Below, piece after piece: positions 56,580-64,000 of a stretch of DNA of 64,000 nucleotides (its first letter is position 1; every line of letters begins with the position of its first letter). A model generated the notes under the pieces. That model ran no database searches and was not told where the DNA came from. It saw nothing but the letters and a program-made list of their open reading frames with translations. The stretch is from Poa pratensis (taxonomy: Eukaryota > Streptophyta > Magnoliopsida > Poales > Poaceae): assembly GCA_947311845.1 (NCBI GenBank), contig CAMZMU010000041.1:109102009-109166008 (forward strand), read 5' to 3'. The translations under genes and the position numbers were made by a program.

Positions 56580-59500
56580 TGTCACACCCCCATTTTTAAT
56601 CCCCCGTTTTTATTTTTAGCCTTTTGTAGAATATAAGTGAGACTCCAAATTATGAACCTATGTGTGAACCCACTTGTGCTTGTACTCTTGATCATCTATG
56701 TGTGGTATGTTAGTGCTTGTGGTTTGAGGAAAATAAATTTTTAGAATTTTCTAATTAGGTTTTTCTTCTCTGAAATCTGTTAAAACTTGCTGTTTTGGAC
56801 CTGTTATTTTATGTGGCAAAAATGTGCTTTTATGGGATCTTTGAGTTGGAGATGATCTATGGTGTATGTACTTCAACTCCATGTCCTTGGATCACCCTTT
56901 TGACTTTTGGAACCCTTAGTTGCATGCATGTTTTTGTGGCTACAGAATAAAACAGAAAAAAAAAACTGGAAACAGAAAACAGATATAAAAACAGAGAGTA
57001 GCCCACTGTTCAGCATGTTTCCCTAGCCTTTAGCATTTTTCAAAAATGGTTCAAAAATATTTCCTGGAAGTATTCAACTTGGTGATCATTTACCAGTTGA
57101 AAGTTTTCCAAATGGATTTTATTCGCTAGGTGAAACAGGCACGAACTTTTGCTATGCCTTAGCAGTTCCAACACTTAGCCGTTTTTCAAATTTCTGAATT
57201 TTACAGAAAACTGTTCGGGGTGATTTTTGGGAGCACGTTTTCGTGCTGTTTTTGGGTAAACCAGGGAGGGAAACTTTGTCCACTCTACTCCCCTATGTCC
57301 CCACTCTCTAGCCCTGTCATTGGATGGATTTTGGAAGTCAACTTGAGAGAGAGAAGGAAGAGTGAAGAGTGAGACAAGGAAGAAGAGGAGAAGTTGACTT
57401 ATTTTTCCCACACACCACCTTGTCTCCACTCCTCCACGCCACCGTGCCCCCTCCCTCATTCCACACTCCAGCACGCCACAACTCTGCCCCCACCTCTCTC
57501 TCACTCATGCACCTCCTTCCCCGTGCACCTCCCCACTCGAGCTTGTGCTCCAAGTCCACCAGGGACCGGCCACCTCTTGGATATAAGGCCACATGCCCTC
57601 TCCCACGACCAAACCTTGCCCATTAGCATCCCAGCAACTCACCTCTCCCCCCACCAAAGCACAGAGCCCCTCTAGCTCTCTGTCAGCGAGGAACTCCGAG
57701 TTCTCCGGCCCAAACTGCGAGCTTGCCAAGGAAATAGCCGTCGTCTCAGTCCACCTCTGATCTCCATTCTTGCACCCACGTTTTCCTCTCACCAAGATCT
57801 ATATCAAGGGCACCTCTGTATGTTTTTAGGTACCCCGGAGCTGCCGCCGCTGTACCATGCCCGTCACGGACGACCTCGGTGCTGCCATCGACCTAGAGCA
57901 TGTCGGAGAGTTCTGAGGCCATCACCAACCTCCCCTAGCACTCTGCACTTCTCCTGCACCATCCCCATCGCCCCCACCAGCCCCACGGTGAGAAATCCAG
58001 CCGCCGAGGCCTCCATTTCTGTTTCCTGTGCGTTCCTGCGTCGTGAGGTTGAAGAGGCACCTGGGCCGTTGATCTCTTGATCAGTGGTTGCATGCAGGCT
58101 GCATGCACTGCTCTCTTTAAATTGCTTGGTTTCGGATTTCTTCACTGGACCCTCACTAAAATTAGTGTATCTTGCGTTTTATAAGTCCAAATAATATGAA
58201 CCAAAATTCTGTGGAAAGGTTATGAAAATACTAAGCCGTTGGCGTTGGCCTCACCCAAAAATATTTAACGGGCTAAGAGCAGTTAATCTTTTCCCACAGC
58301 AACTTTTCTGGACCATAGGATTTTTAGCGCTTGTTTTAAAAGGCCAACTGAGTTGAGTCCAATTGTGTTGTCTTATGTATGCTTAGGAGTATCTGTACCT
58401 AGGTTTTCATGATTTTAGGAGTTACAAAATGGGCTGGGTGATGTTTTAGTCTTTTTCCTTTTCTGTTTATTTTTTTTTCCTCAGATCTGTTTCTGACCCT
58501 CCATTTTAAATCTGTTTAAAATACTTATATCTAGATTTTGTGCAAACCAAAAATCACAGTGGTAAATCAATGAGTCTAGAACCATGTCCAACTTGCAGAT
58601 CACAAAAATATTAATTTGTGTATCCATGAAAAATGTTTTGTTGCCACTGGTCAGAAACACCACTTTGTAAATAACTTGTGTTTTACAGATCCAAAATTTG
58701 CAAACTCAACTGTTTTCGAAAGCCCTAAGTGATACCTAGCAGTAGCACTTGGCCTTGCTTGCAAAAGATCAACCCAATTAAAATGGCATGTGTTTTTGTA
58801 AATGTCCAGTGAGCTCTTCTAGGATTTTTGTAATTTATTTGGTGATAATTTTTGATGTGAATCCAATTTTGTTTGCTTGTATATGTTTAGGAGTACCTAA
58901 TCCTAGCTTGGTGTGATTTATTGAGCTGTAGATTAAATTTGGTGTGCAAAACTAGTTTTGATGCTTTTCTGATATTAATTGTTTTTAGTTTTATTTAGTT
59001 TTATAAATTGTGTTAGTGTTCTTTTTGTGATTTCTAGCATGTGTAGGTTTGATACTCTCTGATATGAGTGTGTTACTTCTTATAAATAGCATGTTAGAAA
59101 ATTTTTGGTGTTGCTTGTGGTTGTTAAGGAGTAATATCACTAGAATGCTTATTTCCTAGATTTTTCCTAGTTTTTAGAATTTGTTTGAGGATGAAATCAT
59201 TTGTGTGGCATGATTTTAGAGATTGTTGTTTGAATATCAGTAGCAAGTCATGTTGCTACTGGTTGGTTAACATGTCACCATTGTTTGGACATTACTTAGC
59301 CTTTAGCCAAGCATGAATAGCTAGAATGGTATTTAAGAATATTTGTGACTCACTAGCATGGATAGTTTTTTTTATCTAGTTTGTGTTTAGGTGATTTTTA
59401 TAAGTAACCAGAGGCTAGTTGACCTCTTTATGCCTTGGTTTGATAGTGGAACACCCACTGATTCCATTGCATATTGGTTGAAGAATAGGTTTCTCAACCC

Positions 59501-61375
59501 CAGGCATAGTTTTAATAGCCTTTTTTTATCAACTATGTGTATCTAGTTGTTTTTCTCTTTTGAAAATTAGGAGATTGTTGTGTGATGATGTTTGCTTGCT
59601 GTATGTCCTTATGCTTGTGATGTTTGTCTTTGTTTGGTTCTGATTGGAGGTTTATCTTTCCTCTTTGCGACGTTAGATAACGACGAGGAAGAGGTAACAG
59701 TTGCGGGATTTATTGGAGAAGGTCTGGATATCTTATATTGCCCAAGACCAGGGACAAACCAGGACCAAGGCAAGCCATCCCAATGCTTTCTATTATAATT
59801 ATCATTATACGTCATGCATGTTTTACTTCTGAAGTTTTACAAAATTTGGACAAACAAAACTATTTTTGATATGGATATTACTACTAGTGTTATTATATAA
59901 ATTATTATATTGCCATTAGTCACAACTTGGTGTTGCCAAGTCCATAGCCACCATATGGTATATTTACCACCACAAGATAGTAATCTTGAAGTCCCTAAGT
60001 GGACACCCTAACAAATGTGTTTTGGAAAAACAAAGGTTTTACGGAAAACCCCGGGAAAGGTGGGACCTTGTCCACGGGAGAATGGTGAAGAAGATTGCTT
60101 TTGGAAGTGTTTTCGAAAACGACACATAGACTAGTCTTGTCCGGACAGCCCTACAGTACAACCACATTACTCAAAATGGGCACGGGCTTAATGGAAACTT
60201 GTTTGTGTTAGTGTGAGACTTTACCTCAATTGGCTAGAAGGGGTTAGAGTCCCCGGAACCGAATGTTGGATATGGGCATACAAAGTGTGGACTACGAGTG
60301 CCACCGGGAAGCAACGGTGGGTCTCCTGTCATGGCGGTGTGATGTCTAGGGGCAACCGGATCGATACGGCTAGCTCACTCGGTGCCGGGGAGAACAAACC
60401 CACTGAAGAGGTAATCGCATACTAGCATCGGCATAGTGGAAGTTATGATTGGTTACCTGATGTTCGCATACTGTCACGAACAGTCCGTGGTGATCACGGC
60501 AGGTGTACCGGATGGTGTGGTGAAAGTGTACAAACTCTGCAGAGTCAAAACTATTCGAATAGCCGCGTCCGCGGTCATGGACAGCTGAATGGCAATGTCG
60601 TCTAGCATTGTGTCGATGTTTTCAAAATGAAGTTTTGGGAAAAGGAATTGTACCTGGGAGGTACTGGAAAGGTGAACTTTGTACCTGGGAGGTACGGATG
60701 ATGGAAAACCGGAGGTTGTTTTACAAGAAGTTCTGCAAAGAAAATCTTTCTTCTCTTAAAACCTTCTTTGTCAAAATCTCTCGGGTATGCAATATCCACC
60801 AGAGAAACTATAATATTTTGAAGTATCCTTTTTCAACAGAGATATAAAATTGTTAATCAACCATGATGAATTTTTCATCCATCATGGGTAGTGAACCCTA
60901 AGTACAGCCTACCTATTCCACCATATAAGCATACTTGCATTTTATAAGCTTCATTCGGGATGTCTTGCGAGTAGGTAATTGTACTCATGGCTGTGTCCCT
61001 GGATATTCCAATGTCCAGATTCTCAACTAGAAGACCTACGTCGAGGATGAGGAGTATGCGGAAGATTGAGAGTTCGTCGACGTCTTTGCGAACTAGGCCG
61101 TCTTCCCAGTCAGCTGCCTGTAGGTAGTCAAGGCATGACTTGGGCTTTGCCACGTTTGTGTTTGCAGTTTTCCGCTGCTATATGTGTTTTCTGCCCTGCG
61201 TGGCGGTTGTTTAAGACTGGGTCATGTGACCAGATTTTGCGAAACGTGTATTCGTTATGTAATGAATGATGTATCTGCAATGCCAACTTAAGTATGTTGT
61301 TCACGACTGACTGATCATGGGATCGTGAATGTATGCATACTGGAGGTCTCAGACTGCCGGTCTGGGGTCCCCACA
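56580..61375 (+). repeat. 3' LTR of the LARD-type element
   Basis: It is a nearly exact copy of 48,965-53,761 with the same TG...CA tips. It directly follows the polypurine tract and ends at the second GAAGG target copy. Confidence 0.95.
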
Positions 61376-61429
61376 GAAGGCCCCTTTAAATAGATTCCTC
61401 AGAAATCTGACCGTTAGGTGTAGTTTTCG

Positions 61430-61830
61430 TGCCCAGCGGTACTACCGCTGGGCCAGCGGTACTACCGCTGCTGTACCCCGGGCGGTACTCAGGAGAGTAC
61501 TGCTCCCAGGCGCAGCGGTACCTTACGGTACAACCGCCGCAGACAGGGGGCGGTACTACCGGTGGACTGGCGGTACTACCGCTGGACAAGCCTTGAATAA
61601 ATTCGAGATATTCCAGCGGTACTACGTGGTCGCTACCGCCGGGTACCGTAAGGAATACAGAGAGCAAAACGTGCCTAGCGGTACCCCTGGTGGTACCACC
61701 AGCGGTAGTACCGCTGTCTGAAGACAGCGGTACCACACGGTACTACCGCCAGGAGGAGTACCAGCTGCGCTGGGTAGTATCGTTCCAGGTGGAGCGGTAC
61801 TACCGCTGAAGCAGCGGTACTACCGTCAGA
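61430..61830. repeat. Cluster of palindromic GCGGTACTACCGC motifs
   Basis: The odd palindrome AGCGGTACTACCGCT and close variants (GCGGTAC, GGTACCGC, GGTAGTACC) recur more than ten times in 400 bp. They lie in both halves of a region that can fold into many stem-loops. The cluster belongs to the split TG...CA element, just beyond the LARD insertion site. Long ORFs across it are low-complexity artefacts. Confidence 0.85.
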
Positions 61831-62945
61831 CGCAGGAAAGCTCACTGGAACTGCAATAACTTTTGCAAGAAAACTCCAAATAAGACGAGACCAATTTTGA
61901 TGGAAAGATAGCAACAAGAGCAATCCCACAAAAAGTGGAAATATTAAGGGTCACAAATATGGAGGAGATATCACACATGGGAGGTGTGGACCTTATCTCG
62001 AGGAGGACCGGTAATATTTCCAACAACGAGAACACAACAAGTTTTTCATCCGGACTCCGTTTTCTATGACCTTGGGCTTGTTTCGAAGATAATCACAAGC
62101 ACTACAAGATCATGCATATACACATCATAGTCCATCATGCGAGGAGGATAACACAAAAGGAGAGTTTGACCTCTCTACAAAAGACGAACCGGTAAAACCT
62201 CCAACATCAAAAACATCACAAGATATTCAAATGGAATCCGTTTTTGATAAACTAGAGCTTGGTATGGAGATGAACACAAGCTCTAAATTCTCACATGGAT
62301 AAAAGACAAATAAGAACCAAGAAAGGATAATATGCCAAGATGCAAAGGTTTGAGCTCTCCATAAAGATGCGATCAAGTTACTCACTTGAGAGCCCCTCTT
62401 GATAGTACGGCATCTATCCTATAACCCGGTCTCCCACTAACACCGTGAGACCGGTAAAATAGAAACCCTATCAAGATCATACCTTTGCCTTGCGCATTCC
62501 ACTTGAGCTAGATGATGACGATCTTGATCTCTTCAAGAGGACCACCTTTCTTGATTGCGCTTGCTAGCACATGCTTGATGAAGACATCTTCAAATACTCC
62601 CCCATACACCATTATGGGAGAGCCTCGCTTAGCTCCGTCTTCATGAAACCATTTGCGCTTCATATTCTTCTCTTGATATAGATGATGGCTTGGAGATAAA
62701 CATGAAGTTCACTCAATCTTCTTTTCCAAGCCATGCTTGCAATAACCTCAACTCTTCACATGACCATTCTTCATATAAACCCTTGAGAAGAGCATTGATC
62801 ATCATGAAATCTTCTAGAGTCCAACACATGGACTCCAATCTTTTCCTATGGACAAGATCTACAATAATATCTCAATACAAACATTAGTCCATAAGGATTG
62901 TCATTAATTACCAAAACCACGCATGGGGCAACACATGCACTTTCA

Positions 62946-63165
62946 AAAATCATCGAGAATTTTCTTAAGATCATGCTTAACCAATGCTTAAGGAGTACAT
63001 GGTGGCAAAAGTAGCCTGGCTATGTTCAGTTGTCTACTATGAAAATCATCGAGAATTTTCTTCAGATCAAGCTTAACCAATGCTTAAAGAGTACATGGTG
63101 GCAAAAGTAGCCTGGCTCTGTTCAGTTGCCTGGCTATCTTCAGTTGTCTACTATGAAAATAATAT
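62946..63165 (-). mobile_element. LINE C: continuation beyond the nested insertion, tandemly duplicated
   Basis: The flank resumes AAAATCATCGAGAATTTTC and on the minus strand reads LVKHDLKKILDDFHSRQLNI and ARL, which joins ARLNYGII on the other side of the insertion. The 96-bp unit from 62,946 repeats at 63,042, and a further partial copy follows. The upstream part of the LINE is not seen. Confidence 0.7.
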
Positions 63166-64000
63166 ACTCCTAATCGGTTCCATACCATGTTGGACCAAGT
63201 GAGGTGTCTCCTCTTTTTTTAATATAATAATGTAATGTTCCTATATAGATGTCGAAAATATTCTCACATATTCAATAAAGGAATGGAATGGTTATTTCTT
63301 ATTTACTCTTTTTTGTACCACTTATTTATAATATATTTGTATTATTTCATGAATTATTGAATCTTATTTATTTTGAATTATGTATCCAAGTTTATTTTTA
63401 TTTTTATTTGTGATGGCTCATTGTGCTTTATGCACATTTTTGTTCGTATTAAATTCAAAATTTGAGCAATGGCCATGTCAAAATTTATATAACACTTAAT
63501 CAATGACTAACCCTAATTCTTCAAGTTAAGCGGAACTGTGGTCTCTCTTACAACGCTAATATTTTTTTAGTTTCGTAGATTATAAGGAAGATCCCCAAAA
63601 CCAAGTGACAGTTGATGAGATATGTCTAACCAAAACAGAGTCTTGGAGAACCGTACAATCAGAAAATGTTTAGGCTTCGTCCAGTGCATAAGTTAGGCGT
63701 TGTGACTTGTGAACACGAACCATTGACACCAGGTTGGACTATCAAAATCTCGATAGTGCCCGCTGGTTCAAAGTTTAGGAGGCAATATATTTTTTAACTT
63801 TGCCATTTTGTTAGGCGTTTTGAATTTTCTTCTGAACTATGTGATGTGCAGCGCAGGATTTGGATGTCAGAACTAAGAGCCCATTGCTCTGGATGTCGTC
63901 AAGAGGTCAACCATCTGAGTTTCTTGGGCTTGCTGCACGGACGCGGGCCTTCGGGAAGGCCTATAGCCCACACCAGTCGACGTTGATCTGCGTGGATCTA
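63166..64000. other. Right-end stretch, nothing supported
   Basis: AT-rich then mixed sequence to the window edge. I see no gene, LTR tip or TIR that I can support here. Confidence 0.5.

Larger units (their letters stand above)
48965..61375 (+). mobile_element. LARD-type giant-LTR retrotransposon, complete and young
   Basis: A 12.4-kb element with a perfect 5-bp target duplication, GAAGG (48,960-48,964 and 61,376-61,380). Each LTR is about 4.8 kb, longer than the 2.8-kb interior. A tRNA-Met primer site follows the 5' LTR and a polypurine tract precedes the 3' LTR. No gag, protease, RT, RNase H or integrase is recognisable, so it depends on another element for movement. The size plan (LTRs over 4 kb, short interior) matches LARDs such as Sukkula. 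Near-identity of the LTRs indicates a recent insertion. The interior encodes one sense and one antisense ORF. Confidence 0.9.
47993..62945 (-). mobile_element. TG...CA solo-LTR-like element, split by a LARD-type element
   Basis: The two pieces are 47,993-48,964 and 61,381-62,945. On the minus strand the element starts TGAAAGTGCATGTGTTGCCC and ends CGACATCCTTGTCCTTTCA. Target AAAAT flanks it (47,988-47,992 and 62,946-62,950), and removing it rejoins LINE C in frame. TG...CA tips and a 5-bp target fit a solo LTR of about 2.5 kb. No primer site, coding region or second LTR is present. The C-run and CTCTAGGCGACATCC motif near the 3' end are typical of some grass LTR families, but I cannot name this one. 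Confidence 0.75.

Noticed and set aside
61329..61736. Overlapping 130- and 116-codon ORFs on opposite strands
   Set aside because: They arise from the palindromic GGTACTACC repeats and cross the LARD border; not genes.
1..64000. Search for CRISPR arrays, rRNA, tRNA and bacterial-type operons
   Set aside because: None seen; the sequence is a plant nuclear region and the repeats are transposon-derived.

Overview
The window looks like a stretch of a large, repeat-rich grass genome, most likely Triticeae (wheat, Aegilops, barley or a relative). The reasons are a BARE/WIS/Angela-like copia LTR, many Stowaway MITEs starting CTCCCTCC, several plant LINEs with zf-RVT tails, Helitrons ending in CTAG, a giant-LTR (LARD-type) retrotransposon, and long-intron plant genes with GT-AG splice sites. 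I saw no bacterial gene organisation, CRISPR array, rRNA or tRNA gene. The species is inferred, not proven.

Left third (1-19,678, minus strand): one host gene for an ankyrin-repeat plus TPR protein. I could reconstruct nine exons by reading frame, splice sites and phase; they give 409 codons once the insertions are removed. It starts at 19,678 and runs out of the left edge, where a LINE reverse-transcriptase fragment lies in the place expected for the last exon. The gene is broken in at least three ways: a 272-bp MITE in exon 2, a 1.24-kb LINE-like insertion with a 15-bp target duplication in exon 3, and a one-base frameshift in exon 3. Intron 4 holds two hAT-like elements with 8-bp target duplications; one of them contains a Helitron and abuts a Stowaway element.

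Middle (19,679-47,992): upstream of the gene lies a Harbinger-like element with transposase remnants and a LINE tail, then a terminal-inverted-repeat element containing a 1.8-kb BARE-like solo LTR, then three LINE bodies on the minus strand. Two of these are fused into a chimeric open frame. There follow a short LTR element with a truncated 3' LTR, possible exons of an unidentified plus-strand gene, a LINE tail on the plus strand, a Helitron that has captured part of a filament-like plant protein (FPP) gene, a second Helitron of the intron-4 type, and a degenerate LINE.

Right third (45,740-64,000): a three-level nest. The degenerate LINE was hit by a TG...CA solo-LTR-like element (target duplication AAAAT), which in turn was hit by a 12.4-kb LARD-type LTR retrotransposon (48,965-61,375; target duplication GAAGG). 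Its two LTRs are about 4.8 kb each and almost identical, so the insertion is young. The 2.8-kb interior has no recognisable gag or pol. It carries a 260-aa sense ORF of unknown function and a 132-aa antisense ORF with a membrane segment and its own close TATA box. This sense/antisense pair in an element without pol is the most interesting part of the window.
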